Below, one piece after another: positions 7,969 to 16,207 of a stretch of 20,670 nucleotides of DNA. The number at the start of each line of letters is the position of its first letter. Within the stretch, counting starts at the first letter, position 1. The DNA lies in the NCBI GenBank assembly GCA_035303945.1, contig DATGQZ010000002.1:1-20670 (forward strand), written 5' to 3'. This stretch comes from DATGMS01 sp035303945 (lineage in GTDB: Bacteria; Bacteroidota; Bacteroidia; Cytophagales; Cyclobacteriaceae). The notes under the pieces are model-generated. The model did not search any database, had not been told where the DNA came from, and saw only the letters and a program-made list of their open reading frames with translations. Both the position numbers and the translations under genes were made by a program.

Positions 7969-8238
7969 AATGGTTCGTTTATTGTCATTGTTGTAAAATT
8001 ATATACTTCTTTCAAAAAGGCATGGATAGGAATTGATTTTCCATCAAAATGGGAAAATGATTTAAGCAACGCAAAAAAAGCCAAATTCCATTAGAATTTC
8101 ACTTGAAATTACGCCTATTTTCGGGATTATTTGTAAAAATCAGTCCAAAACTGGTACTTTTTAGAAATTGATTGCCTGAACCTATCTATTCTGCAATTCG
8201 CCACATGGTAAAAATATTTGCCTAGCATTGGTCCCTGC

Positions 8239-9150
8239 TTAATACCACATAGCAACTAAGGGTACCAGCAATAGCGACAATCCCACCGTCAACAACACCA
8301 AAATGCCAGACTGCTCTTCCTTGGATCCAATAAAGCTGGCATATACGGTTACGTTTGCAGCAATAGGGAAAAATGGAATCAATGCCAACATCTGCCGGTC
8401 TTCCCCCTCCAGCTGGTCGACAAGTAAGTATTCCAGCAGGACAAGAACACCCATTAACAAAATAGCACTTATCAGCCGCAAGGATAGGATCTTCGTAAAA
8501 TACGCCTTATCCAAGGCTTTAAAATCCACTTTCAATACATTCATGCCGACCATTAACATTCCGCCCGCGGATACTAGCATGCTTAGCACATCAATGAAGG
8601 GACTAATAGCATCAGGTGTTTCTATCGCAACAGCCTTTAGGCTTAAGGCTAAAAAGAAAATATACAGAAAAGGAATTTTAAGTATTTTCCCAATAGATTG
8701 GCGGGTAGAATATTTTGATTTTGCAACCTGAAAATAACCAATCGTGTTACCGTACAAGGCAGTACCTATATAGATACAAATTAAAGTTGTAATCCCCTCC
8801 TCCCCAAACAAAGCAGTAACGATTGGGATACCAAAGAAGGCAACATTAAAATAAGAAAAGGCACTTTCTAACAAGAATGGCTCATCTGCTTTTGGCATGT
8901 GTTGTACTGCCCATCGCGCTGGTAAAAGCATAGCTGCCGCTAACAAAAAAGACATTATCGGGAGTATGGCTAACTTTAACGCATCAGCCTCTAATACATG
9001 ATTGATTACCAGAATCGGCATGCAGATATAAATGAGAGGCTTTGTGATCCAATCTTTGGAGACCCATTGTTTCTTATTGATCCAAAATCCAAAAGGAATA
9101 AAAAGTAGGTAAGGAAAGAGGCTTTTATATAACTCAAGAAAAACTTCCAT
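8239..9150 (-). CDS. AEC-family (auxin efflux carrier-like) transporter
   Basis: A 303-residue inner-membrane transporter with about ten hydrophobic helices in two halves. It is assigned to the AEC family from the spacing of helices and motifs such as FWINKKQWVSKDW with TKPLIYICMPILV, SAFSYFNVAFFGIPIV, GTALYGNTIG, and the C-terminal ALIPFFPIAANVTVYASFIG. Bacterial AEC members export or import carboxylates or amino acids; the substrate here is unknown. The frame is open further upstream, but ATG 9150 is preferred because it gives the usual N terminus (MEVFLELYKSLFPYLLF). That start overlaps the end of the flavoprotein gene by 17 bp, so the two should be cotranscribed and translationally coupled. 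Confidence 0.82.
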   Translation of the reverse strand: MEVFLELYKSLFPYLLFIPFGFWINKKQWVSKDWITKPLIYICMPILVINHVLEADALKLAILPIMSFLLAAAMLLPARWAVQHMPKADEPFLLESAFSYFNVAFFGIPIVTALFGEEGITTLICIYIGTALYGNTIGYFQVAKSKYSTRQSIGKILKIPFLYIFFLALSLKAVAIETPDAISPFIDVLSMLVSAGGMLMVGMNVLKVDFKALDKAYFTKILSLRLISAILLMGVLVLLEYLLVDQLEGEDRQMLALIPFFPIAANVTVYASFIGSKEEQSGILVLLTVGLSLLLVPLVAMWY

Positions 9151-10648
9151 ACTTAATCTTGCATAGCAGGTGTTCACACAAGATAGCGGCCGTTCTGACG
9201 TTGTACCACACAGCGTTGACATCCAACAGCATCCCGTTAGCCAGGTGTCCCAGCGTATAAATCCCTTCCCCTCCCCGAGCTGAAACTGCTTGCATGGTCA
9301 ATCGGTCGATCAGTGCACCTCCCACGGGATAAGAATACAACATTTGCTTGTCCAGCAAATTATCTATCAATGGGCAATCCATTTGATCTAGATCGGTTGG
9401 GCTGCCGGTAGCATTTACAATTTTGTGAACTTGCCGATGTTCACCACTTTCTAGCACACACTTGAATACACGCTGATCCTCTTGAAATATAACATCTTCT
9501 AATCCAGCACATACCTCAAGTTGCTTCTTATCAAAGAGCCCTTTGAGCCGATATGCATTATGTAAAGGCATAGCGTGCCGGTAGATCATCCATAGCGTAC
9601 CGAGCTTCTTTTTAAATTGCTGTTGTTCTTCTGCGTCCCACATTTGCCAGATAACACCTGCGTCATACCGCAGGGAATAGATTACATGGGACAGTGCATC
9701 ACCTCCTTTTTCTGCCATGGCGATATCCTCTGCCAATAGCTGGTCCGCTGATCTGCCTTCCCGCATTTTTTCCTGCCAGTCTATTGCCTGTCCCGCACAT
9801 GTTTCTACTTCTTGCTTGAATAGTTGAAGTATATCTGCTACGGTAAGTTTTCTTAGCTTGTCACGCTTGACCTGATGGATTTTGCTAAGCGTCAGTATCT
9901 GTCTTTGATATTCCATGTCTGCTGCCGGTTGAACCCTTGGAAGTAGCCCATCAGGGGACACAAGCGTAATGGGTCCCCTATGGCCATTATCTACTAGGGT
10001 CATCACGGCATCTATGGCACTCAGACTGGTGCCGAGAATGCCCACATGATCTTCCTTTTGAATATGCTTCACCATGCTGTAGGAAGGCCATGGAAAATCA
10101 ATGTATTCGGGATAAGGCATCAAATCAGCATAGTTGGTCGGCTTGGGTGTACCTAGCGCCAAGACAATATAATCAGCAGGTAGGCGCTGGCCATCATCAC
10201 AGATCACTTCATAGCCCTCAGCAGCTTTTTGTACATCTATGGCTTCTGCTTGAATAGTGTTAACCGTTATACCCATTCGTTTTGCTTGCTCCAGATAGTA
10301 TTTAAGCTGCTCCGAAACATAATCTCCATACAAAGAGCGTGAGGTGTAAGCCTCCTCAGTCTGTCCTTTTCCCTTTACGTCATCCCTGCATTTGCCTCCT
10401 CGCCGCTTTAGCCAATTTGCAAAATGTTCCGGCTCATGGACGTGTATCCCCATAAGCTCCGCTTTGGTATTGAGTAAATGGCCTTTTTGATGGGTTCCGA
10501 AGGCCAGACCGTAGCCTAGGCGCTCATCTCGTTCTATGATGGTTATCTCAACCTGCTGAGATAGATTAGAGGCATTGATTTGCAAAACCAGTTCCACAAA
10601 GACAGCGGTACCACATGCGCCACCTCCAATGATGGTGATATTTTTCAT
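9134..10648 (-). CDS. YdhS-like FAD/NAD(P)-binding oxidoreductase
   Basis: A 504-residue flavoprotein of the COG4529 family (NAD_binding_9; E. coli YdhS is the named relative). The N-terminal dinucleotide fold begins at residue 3 (NITIIGGGACGTA), and GYGLAFGTHQKGHLLNTKAELMGI (from 45) is the family signature. A second Rossmann-like segment, VGILGTSLSAIDAVMTL, lies mid-protein. The C-terminal part contains KIVNATGSP and a last FAD-contact stretch, GIYTLGHLANGMLLD. The biochemical reaction is unknown for the family. ATG 10648 is chosen because the Rossmann strand starts at once; the frame is open upstream to 10777, but that extension has no motif. It overlaps the AEC transporter by 17 bp, suggesting a shared substrate or process. 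Confidence 0.85.
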   Translation of the reverse strand: MKNITIIGGGACGTAVFVELVLQINASNLSQQVEITIIERDERLGYGLAFGTHQKGHLLNTKAELMGIHVHEPEHFANWLKRRGGKCRDDVKGKGQTEEAYTSRSLYGDYVSEQLKYYLEQAKRMGITVNTIQAEAIDVQKAAEGYEVICDDGQRLPADYIVLALGTPKPTNYADLMPYPEYIDFPWPSYSMVKHIQKEDHVGILGTSLSAIDAVMTLVDNGHRGPITLVSPDGLLPRVQPAADMEYQRQILTLSKIHQVKRDKLRKLTVADILQLFKQEVETCAGQAIDWQEKMREGRSADQLLAEDIAMAEKGGDALSHVIYSLRYDAGVIWQMWDAEEQQQFKKKLGTLWMIYRHAMPLHNAYRLKGLFDKKQLEVCAGLEDVIFQEDQRVFKCVLESGEHRQVHKIVNATGSPTDLDQMDCPLIDNLLDKQMLYSYPVGGALIDRLTMQAVSARGGEGIYTLGHLANGMLLDVNAVWYNVRTAAILCEHLLCKIKYGSFS

Positions 10649-10763
10649 GTATAACCTGAGGAGATATGAGGTGAAATGCCTACAGTGCATGATTCCTGAC
10701 ACTGGCCCACTGATGCAGGCATTCCACTTTTGGAAAAATTGTAATGGTAAAAGGAAGGAGATA

Positions 10764-11045
10764 TCACTTAATTGCAATTGGCTTTTTCCTCTCCAACAGC
10801 ACCGTACCGGATCGCATCACGGTATTTTTAACCAGATTAATGGCAACGCCGGTAATAACAGAATAGGCCAAAAATTTTACCAAATTTACATTTTCGCTGG
10901 CATGTTGATCTGGTGGATCCTGACGGTAGATCTTTTCATAAACCATATCCAAACCTTTTTTCACTACAATCCCCGCAGCTACCGCACTTAAAGAAATTAA
11001 TGTGCTCTGCAAAAATTTTTCTTGATTAGAATTTAAATTGCCCAT
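10764..11045 (-). CDS. Small membrane protein, DUF4235-like
   Basis: A 93-residue protein with two hydrophobic segments (about residues 15-31 and 54-75) flanked by KKGLDMVYEKIYRQDPPDQ and NTVMRSGTVLLERKK. The order of glycine-rich helix, 'K.. D.VY.KI...DPP' linker, second helix and basic tail resembles DUF4235, a family of small membrane proteins of unknown function. ATG 11045 (MGNLNSNQEKF) is preferred over an upstream in-frame start at 11096. It lies 144 bp beyond pncA and 115 bp before the flavoprotein on the same strand. Cotranscription is possible but not shown. Confidence 0.6.
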   Translation of the reverse strand: MGNLNSNQEKFLQSTLISLSAVAAGIVVKKGLDMVYEKIYRQDPPDQHASENVNLVKFLAYSVITGVAINLVKNTVMRSGTVLLERKKPIAIK

Positions 11046-11189
11046 AAGAGTAAATTTTTGTTTCTTTCTCCTATAAAAAAGCAAAAACTCAACCACTATT
11101 CAGAAGGTGAACCACCTCCATGGCACGCCTGCTTGCTTCGCATCCAGATGCTCCTCTATTACCGGTCTCACCAAGGTTTAATTGGTCGG

Positions 11190-11816
11190 TCAAAAACCAC
11201 TCGCCAAAATCTCTTCTGAACTCTTTGCTTCAGCGCCTGACTTAACCATCTCCTTTATAGCCGCATCATAATCGCCGGGCGATAAATTGACAGCTTTGGT
11301 GGCATCGGTCACTACCGTGGCATCAAAGCCTTCTTTAATGGCATCCAACACGGTATACTTTACACAGTAATCTGTTGCTAACCCGGTAACAAATATCTCT
11401 TCAATGCCATGCTCCTTTAGATATTTACTCAGGCCTGTATTCTCTCTTCTGTCATTATCGAAAAATCCACTATAACTATCCACATAAGGGTTGGTTCCCT
11501 TTCGTATAATGTGTTTCCACTTGCTCTGACTTAAATCTTGGTGAAATTCAGCCCCTGCAGAGCCCTGTACACAATGCACGGGCCAAAGCACCTGATCTAC
11601 ATTTCCCAGCTGTACAAAGTCACCTGGTTTTTTCCCCTGATGATTGGCGGCAAAACTGCCATGGTTGGCAGGGTGCCAATCCTGGGTAGCCACAATAAAG
11701 TCGAACTTTTCCTGTAATTGGTTAATCACCGGAATGATTTGGTCACCTCCCTCGACCGCTAAAGCGCCTCCCGGCAGAAAATCATATTGAACATCAACAA
11801 TAATTAAGGCCTTCAT
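11190..11816 (-). CDS. pncA: Nicotinamidase
   Basis: A 208-residue cysteine hydrolase of the isochorismatase-like fold that deamidates nicotinamide to nicotinate, the first step of the salvage route. The catalytic triad is visible: Asp8 (IIVDVQYDF), Lys106 (RKGTNPYVDSYSGF) and Cys151 (GLATDYCVKYT). The metal-binding residues are Asp46 and His48 (TQDWHPANHGSF) and His81 (WPVHCVQGS). The length matches E. coli PncA (213). ATG 11816 is chosen (MKALIIVDVQ); the upstream in-frame ATG at 11840 adds eight unconserved residues. It follows pncB by 48 bp on the same strand, and its product is the substrate of PncB, so the two form a complete nicotinamide-to-NaMN module. Confidence 0.95.
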   Translation of the reverse strand: MKALIIVDVQYDFLPGGALAVEGGDQIIPVINQLQEKFDFIVATQDWHPANHGSFAANHQGKKPGDFVQLGNVDQVLWPVHCVQGSAGAEFHQDLSQSKWKHIIRKGTNPYVDSYSGFFDNDRRENTGLSKYLKEHGIEEIFVTGLATDYCVKYTVLDAIKEGFDATVVTDATKAVNLSPGDYDAAIKEMVKSGAEAKSSEEILASGF

Positions 11817-11864
11817 ATGCATCGTTAATTTATAAATCAAGTGTTGGCTGTCTCTTGAAATGCG

Positions 11865-13352
11865 TTAAATGCTCGTTAATTGATTTTGCGTGCTTGACAA
11901 TACAAGCGCAGTTCGTAGCTCATACAATGACTCTTCCAGGCCTACTGGATAGATATGTGGATTGGTGAGCCGTTTGTTGGTTTTATCAAATTTCTCCAGT
12001 CCTTCTAAAGTTCTTTTTCTTATATCTTTTAAAGCCGGCGAGTCATATACTTTTCGTCCTTTGACGAATATCGGCTTCAGTAATATATCGGATTTGGTAT
12101 CTGTTGAAGAAATAACTTTTCTGCGGGTAGGATCCGTAGGATCTATAATCAAATAGGCCTCCTTCTCTTCCAGTTGATCTTCCAGAAAAATCATATCTCC
12201 TATCGCGGTGCCGTTTGCCGTAAAACGCCGCACATTGTGCAGGCCAGGGACGTTGATTTTAATCGACTGCTGGCTTACCTTGATCTTTGGTTCCCAATTA
12301 CCGTCTTCATCTTTCATAGCGGACAGTTTATAGACCGCACCCAATGCCGGCTGGTCGTAGGCAGTCACCAATTTGGTGCCTATCCCCCAAATATCGATGG
12401 ACGCCTCCTGCAGCTTGAGTGAGGTTAAAATATGCTCATCCAAATCGTTGCTTGCTACAATCTTGGCTTGGGTAAAGCCTTCCTCGTCCAGCATTTTTCT
12501 CGCGACGTTGCTGAAGTAGGCCAAATCGCCCGAATCGATCCGGATGCCTTTCAGCTCCTTCCCTTTCTCCCTAAGTTTTTTCCCTACCTCGATCGCGTTC
12601 TTGACCCCGTTGATGGTATCGTAAGTATCCACCAAGAAGATGCAATTATCGGGAAAGGCATCTGCATAGGCCTGAAATGCTTCCAATTCAGAATCAAAAG
12701 ACATGATCCAGCTGTGGGCGTGGGTACCACTCACGGGAATATCAAAAAGCTTACCCGCCATGACATTGCTGGTAGAGACACATCCCCCTATATAAGAAGC
12801 GCGGGTAGCTGCTATAGCACCGTCTATTCCCTGTGCCCTCCTCAACCCAAACTCCATCACCGGATCGCCCTTAGCAGCCAAGGTGATTCTTGCTGCCTTA
12901 GTAGCCACAAGCGTCTGGAAATTGACCAAGTTAAGCAAAGGGGTTTCGAGCAACTGACACTGTATCAGAGGACCTTTGACCCGGAGCAATGGCATGTGTG
13001 GAAAAACGACTTCCCCTTCTTCCACGGCATCTATGTCGCAAGTGAAGCTGAGTCTCTCCAAATAGTGGATAAAGTCCTCTTCAAACATTGCACTTCCATC
13101 CGTGTTTTTTAAACCTCTTATAAAGACCAGATCCTCCTCCTTAAAAGAAAAATTCTGACAATAGTCGATGACATATTCCAAACCTGCGGCGATGGTAAAG
13201 CCGCTTTGAAAAGGATTTTTTCTAAAGAAAAGGTTGAAGACCGCCTCCTGTTCCGCTTTTCCTGACTTCCAATAGGCATAGGCCATGGTAAGTTGGTAAA
13301 AATCCGTAAGCAGACTGAGCGACCCTTGATAAAGATCTTTGGTTATTTTCAT
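11865..13352 (-). CDS. pncB: Nicotinate phosphoribosyltransferase
   Basis: A 495-residue enzyme that joins nicotinate to PRPP, with ATP-linked phospho-histidine turnover, to make nicotinate mononucleotide for NAD synthesis. Family landmarks are LTDFYQLTMAYAYWKSGK at the N terminus, EFGLRRAQG (about 167-175), SGTHAHSW (208-215, containing the histidine that is phosphorylated in relatives), LVDTYDT, GIRIDSGDLAY and IWGIGTKLVTAYDQPAL. The length fits the longer NAPRT branch. Its ATG overlaps the stop of the EamA permease as ATGA (13349-13352), so translation is coupled. pncA follows 48 bp later. Long antisense frames across this gene are shadows. Confidence 0.96.
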   Translation of the reverse strand: MKITKDLYQGSLSLLTDFYQLTMAYAYWKSGKAEQEAVFNLFFRKNPFQSGFTIAAGLEYVIDYCQNFSFKEEDLVFIRGLKNTDGSAMFEEDFIHYLERLSFTCDIDAVEEGEVVFPHMPLLRVKGPLIQCQLLETPLLNLVNFQTLVATKAARITLAAKGDPVMEFGLRRAQGIDGAIAATRASYIGGCVSTSNVMAGKLFDIPVSGTHAHSWIMSFDSELEAFQAYADAFPDNCIFLVDTYDTINGVKNAIEVGKKLREKGKELKGIRIDSGDLAYFSNVARKMLDEEGFTQAKIVASNDLDEHILTSLKLQEASIDIWGIGTKLVTAYDQPALGAVYKLSAMKDEDGNWEPKIKVSQQSIKINVPGLHNVRRFTANGTAIGDMIFLEDQLEEKEAYLIIDPTDPTRRKVISSTDTKSDILLKPIFVKGRKVYDSPALKDIRKRTLEGLEKFDKTNKRLTNPHIYPVGLEESLYELRTALVLSSTQNQLTSI

Positions 13353-14176
13353 TTTGTCCTAATGTTTAAGATCACGCCGGAAAGTACCATAGCCATTCCA
13401 AAATAGGTCAGCAAGTTAAAGGTTTCATTGAAAAAGATAAAACCAAAACCTAATGCATATAATATCCCAATATAATTTAAACTGGCTATTTTCGATAATT
13501 GCGCGTTTTGGTAGGCCAAGGTCATGTAGTATTGTGCTGCCTGTGTGAAAATCCCCACTCCAAGTAAGAGCAGCCAATCCCATCCTTTCGGCTGCACCCA
13601 ATTAAATATACAATATAATGTTGCAATGGGCAGCGTCAGCAATGGAAAGTAAAAAACAATGACCAAGGGATGCTCCGTGTTCTTTAATTTACGAATAATG
13701 TTATAGGCCAGTCCCGAGAAAAAGGCCGCTCCAATGCCTATTAACAGGAACAGGGGTGAGATCCTGGGGTCAAAACCTTCTATGACCAATACTCCTCCAA
13801 AAGCTATGGCGAAAAAGAGGTATTGTTGAGGCTTAAGCCTTTCCTTCACCATGACAACCCCCAATAGTGCGGTAAACACAGGAGAAAGGTACTGCAGTGT
13901 GACAGCACTGGCCAAGGGTATGTGCTGAAGGGTGTAAAAAAACAGGATCAATCCCATCGATCCAGCCATACCCCGCATCACCAACAGCTTTTTGTTGTTG
14001 CCAAACACGGGCACCTGATTCCTTTTTAATATCCAAAGAGAGGCTACCAAACTGAACAAAGACCTGAAAAAGACAATTTCGATCGCAGGGATATGGGGTA
14101 GGAATTTAACCAGCACCTGCATGATGGCAAAAAACATCCCTGCCAGCAGCATGTGCCTTACGCTTGTATGACTCAA
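13349..14176 (-). CDS. EamA/DMT-family permease
   Basis: A 275-residue inner-membrane protein of the drug/metabolite transporter superfamily with two EamA repeats and about ten helices. The repeat features AIEIVFFRSLFSLVAS, LQYLSPVFTALLGVVMVKERL and the matching second-half segment LNYIGILYALGFGFIFFNETF are clear. Family members carry amino acids, vitamins (RibN takes up riboflavin) or purines. The first codon of this frame is TTG at 14176, with no ATG upstream before a stop; an internal ATG at 14152 would shorten it by eight residues. It overlaps pncB by 4 bp, so nicotinate, nicotinamide or a related precursor is a reasonable but untested substrate. Confidence 0.85.
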   Translation of the reverse strand: MSHTSVRHMLLAGMFFAIMQVLVKFLPHIPAIEIVFFRSLFSLVASLWILKRNQVPVFGNNKKLLVMRGMAGSMGLILFFYTLQHIPLASAVTLQYLSPVFTALLGVVMVKERLKPQQYLFFAIAFGGVLVIEGFDPRISPLFLLIGIGAAFFSGLAYNIIRKLKNTEHPLVIVFYFPLLTLPIATLYCIFNWVQPKGWDWLLLLGVGIFTQAAQYYMTLAYQNAQLSKIASLNYIGILYALGFGFIFFNETFNLLTYFGMAMVLSGVILNIRTK

Positions 14177-14338
14177 AGTTGATGTAATTTATTTCAGATA
14201 AGGTACACAAGCATAATTGCCATAAGCGCTGTTTGGTTCAATTTAGCCACCCAATGATACCAACACGAAAAGATCAGCCACAATAACAAATTGCATTATT
14301 CTTTTAATGAATGGCCTCTGTGAAACCAATGGATTAGC

Positions 14339-14346
14339 TATTTTTG
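14339..14346 (+). promoter_or_regulatory. Putative promoter -7 box of the sulfatase gene
   Basis: TATTTTTG matches TANNTTTG exactly, and TCTG (14317-14320) lies 18 bp upstream as a one-mismatch -33 element. The predicted transcription start near 14353 is downstream of the ATG at 14307, which supports ATG 14373 as the true start. Confidence 0.42.
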
Positions 14347-14372
14347 CTAAAGTACACCAGAACTCCATCCCT

Positions 14373-15800
14373 ATGAGGAAATCACTTCAGCTATTTTTCT
14401 TATCGGCATTTTTGATTACCGGATGCAAATGTTCGGTAGATGTAGAGCAGACCGATCCCAAACCACCCAACATTGTCTATATCATTGCAGATGACTTGGG
14501 TTATGGGGATCTTAGCTTCAATGGTCAAGACAAAATAGCCACGCCTCATATTGATAAGTTGGCGGAAAAAGGGCTCGTTTTCACCAATCATTACGCCGGA
14601 ACGACAGTATGCGCTCCGTCTCGCAGTGCTTTGATGACTGGGTTACACACAGGACATACGCCCATCCGGGGCAATTATGAGATCCAACCTGAAGGGCAAT
14701 ACCCTCTGCCTGACTCGGTGGAAACTATTTTTAAAGTAATGAAAAGAGCGGGCTATGTTACCGGTGCTTTTGGAAAATGGGGACTTGGCTATCCGGGCTC
14801 CGAGGGGGATCCCATGAAGCAAGCCGTCGATGTATTTTACGGTTACAACTGCCAACGCATCGGTCATAATTACTTCCCCTACCACCTTTGGAGCAACAAT
14901 GACTCCGTGCCCCTACCGGGTAACGCTGGCAAGGGTACCGAACACTATGGGCCGGAACTGATCCATCAACAGACGTTAAAATTTATTGAAGACAACCAAA
15001 ACAATCCCTTTTTCTTATATGTACCCACAATCATTCCCCATGCGGAGTTAGTAGTTCCGGAGGCGCGAATGGAAAAGTACCGTGGGAGATTCGAAGAAGA
15101 AAAACCTTTTAAAGGGGTGGACGATGGCCCTACATACAAGCTAGGAGGATATAGGTCCCAGGATCATCCCCGTGCTGCATTTGCGGCCATGGTCGAATTG
15201 CTGGATGAACAGGTGGGTGAAATTGTAGAAACGCTGGAAGCCCTGGGCCTGGCAGAAAACACCTTGATTATTTTTACTTCTGACAATGGACCTCATCGTG
15301 AAGGAGGGGCAGATCCGGATTTCTTCAATAGCAATGGGCCATACAAAGGGTATAAGCGCGACCTATATGAAGGCGGAATTCACGTTCCTATGGTAGCCTA
15401 CTGGCCGGGAACCATCAAGCCTGGGAAAACGGAACATATCTCCGCCTTTTGGGATGTATTGCCTACTTTGGCCTCACTTGCCGACCAAAACGTCGGCCAA
15501 GCGATAGACGGCATTTCATTCCGCCCCACCCTTTTGGCAGAGGAAGGTCAGCAGGAACATGATTATTTGTACTGGGAATTTGTAGAGCAGGGAGGCAAGC
15601 AAGCGGTGCGGAAAGGGAACTGGAAAGCGGTAAGAGTTGGTGTAAAGGAAAATCCTAACGCACCTATAGAACTGTATGATCTGGTAGGAGATCCTACTGA
15701 GGAGCATGATGTAGCAGCCGAATTCCCGGAGGTGGTGCAAGAAATGACAGCCATCATGCAAGAGGCCCACGTGCCCAATCCGGTTTTTGCTTTGTTTTAA
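14373..15800 (+). CDS. Lipoprotein sulfatase (formylglycine type)
   Basis: A 475-residue type I sulfatase that hydrolyses sulfate esters. The signal peptide (MRKSLQLFFLSAFLITGC) ends in a lipobox with Cys18, so the mature protein should be a lipid-anchored periplasmic or surface protein. Metal ligands are Asp40-Asp41 in IIADDLGYGD. The maturation site is C80-APSR, where Cys80 is converted to formylglycine by an outside enzyme not encoded in this window. GKWGLG and TSDNGPH supply further active-site residues, and the C-terminal ELYDLVGDPTEEHDVA is the usual sulfatase tail. An upstream in-frame ATG (14307) would place residues before the signal peptide and is rejected. The substrate is unknown; a sulfated polysaccharide or glycan is typical for Bacteroidota. 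No carbohydrate-uptake genes adjoin it. Confidence 0.93.
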   Translation: MRKSLQLFFLSAFLITGCKCSVDVEQTDPKPPNIVYIIADDLGYGDLSFNGQDKIATPHIDKLAEKGLVFTNHYAGTTVCAPSRSALMTGLHTGHTPIRGNYEIQPEGQYPLPDSVETIFKVMKRAGYVTGAFGKWGLGYPGSEGDPMKQAVDVFYGYNCQRIGHNYFPYHLWSNNDSVPLPGNAGKGTEHYGPELIHQQTLKFIEDNQNNPFFLYVPTIIPHAELVVPEARMEKYRGRFEEEKPFKGVDDGPTYKLGGYRSQDHPRAAFAAMVELLDEQVGEIVETLEALGLAENTLIIFTSDNGPHREGGADPDFFNSNGPYKGYKRDLYEGGIHVPMVAYWPGTIKPGKTEHISAFWDVLPTLASLADQNVGQAIDGISFRPTLLAEEGQQEHDYLYWEFVEQGGKQAVRKGNWKAVRVGVKENPNAPIELYDLVGDPTEEHDVAAEFPEVVQEMTAIMQEAHVPNPVFALF

Positions 15801-15989
15801 ACTGTCTTTCGATTAAGCGTTCACCTTGTTTTTCCCATGAGCATTTTATTGGGGTAGATGACTTTATGAGGTAGCGAAGTCATTCACTGGCAATACGGGC
15901 AGCCTTTAATTCAGCGCTTTGATCTGCAATAACCTTAATTAATAAGCACTTGACTAACCTTGAAACGAGCGTGAGTTACAAAAAAGAGT
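15801..15989. other. Gap after the sulfatase, no gene seen
   Basis: Nothing recognisable as a gene or as a strong terminator for the sulfatase. The only dyad of note is ATGACTT (15858-15864) with AAGTCAT (15877-15883), a 7-bp stem with a 12-nt loop and no T tract. Confidence 0.4.
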
Positions 15990-16194
15990 ACTGCTGTCAC
16001 CAAAATGCGGACTCCAGTTGGCTAATTATGGACTGAAGTCTCCTCGGAGACGACTTCAGTCAGCAAAAAGCGAACTCCAGTTCCTTTTGGGCTACCTTGA
16101 CTGAGCAAAATATCGACTCGCTGACTGCAGTAGGTAAAAAGGGAACTGAAGTCAGCAAAACAGGAACTACAGTCCACAAAATAGGAACTCCAGT
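15990..16194. repeat. 21-bp phased tandem array of ACT-NN-AGT dyads
   Basis: Eight exact copies of ACTNNAGT start at 16011, 16032, 16053, 16074, 16124, 16145, 16166 and 16187. Spacing is 21 bp throughout except for one 50-bp step in the middle. A degenerate copy (ACTGCTGT) at 15990 keeps the 21-bp phase. The centre NN varies (CC, GA, TC, CC, GC, GA, AC, CC) while the outer half sites do not. The 13-bp linkers share a rough CAGCAAAANRGGA pattern. Copies 2 and 3 are mutually complementary, so 16031-16061 can form a long hairpin (GACTGAAGTC with GACTTCAGTC). The array lies between the 3' ends of the sulfatase and the sirtuin. Function unknown. Confidence 0.85.
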
Positions 16195-16207
16195 TCACCC
16201 CGAAGCC

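Noticed and set aside
9151..9222. N-terminal extension of the AEC transporter
   Set aside because: The extra 24 residues lie wholly within the flavoprotein gene and precede the normal AEC start; ATG 9150 gives the standard first helix.
10649..10777. N-terminal extension of the YdhS-like protein
   Set aside because: The 43 extra residues have no motif and would run into the upstream DUF4235-like gene; the Rossmann strand begins at ATG 10648.
12432..13112. A 226-residue plus-strand frame opposite pncB
   Set aside because: It is fully antisense to a clear pncB gene, and its translation has no family features.
14307..14372. Upstream start for the sulfatase
   Set aside because: It would put 22 residues before a good lipoprotein signal peptide, and it lies upstream of the predicted transcription start.
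15990..16194. Array read as a CRISPR array
   Set aside because: The period is only 21 bp, the repeated part is 8 bp with degenerate linkers that resemble each other, there are no unique spacers of 25-45 bp, and no cas genes are present.
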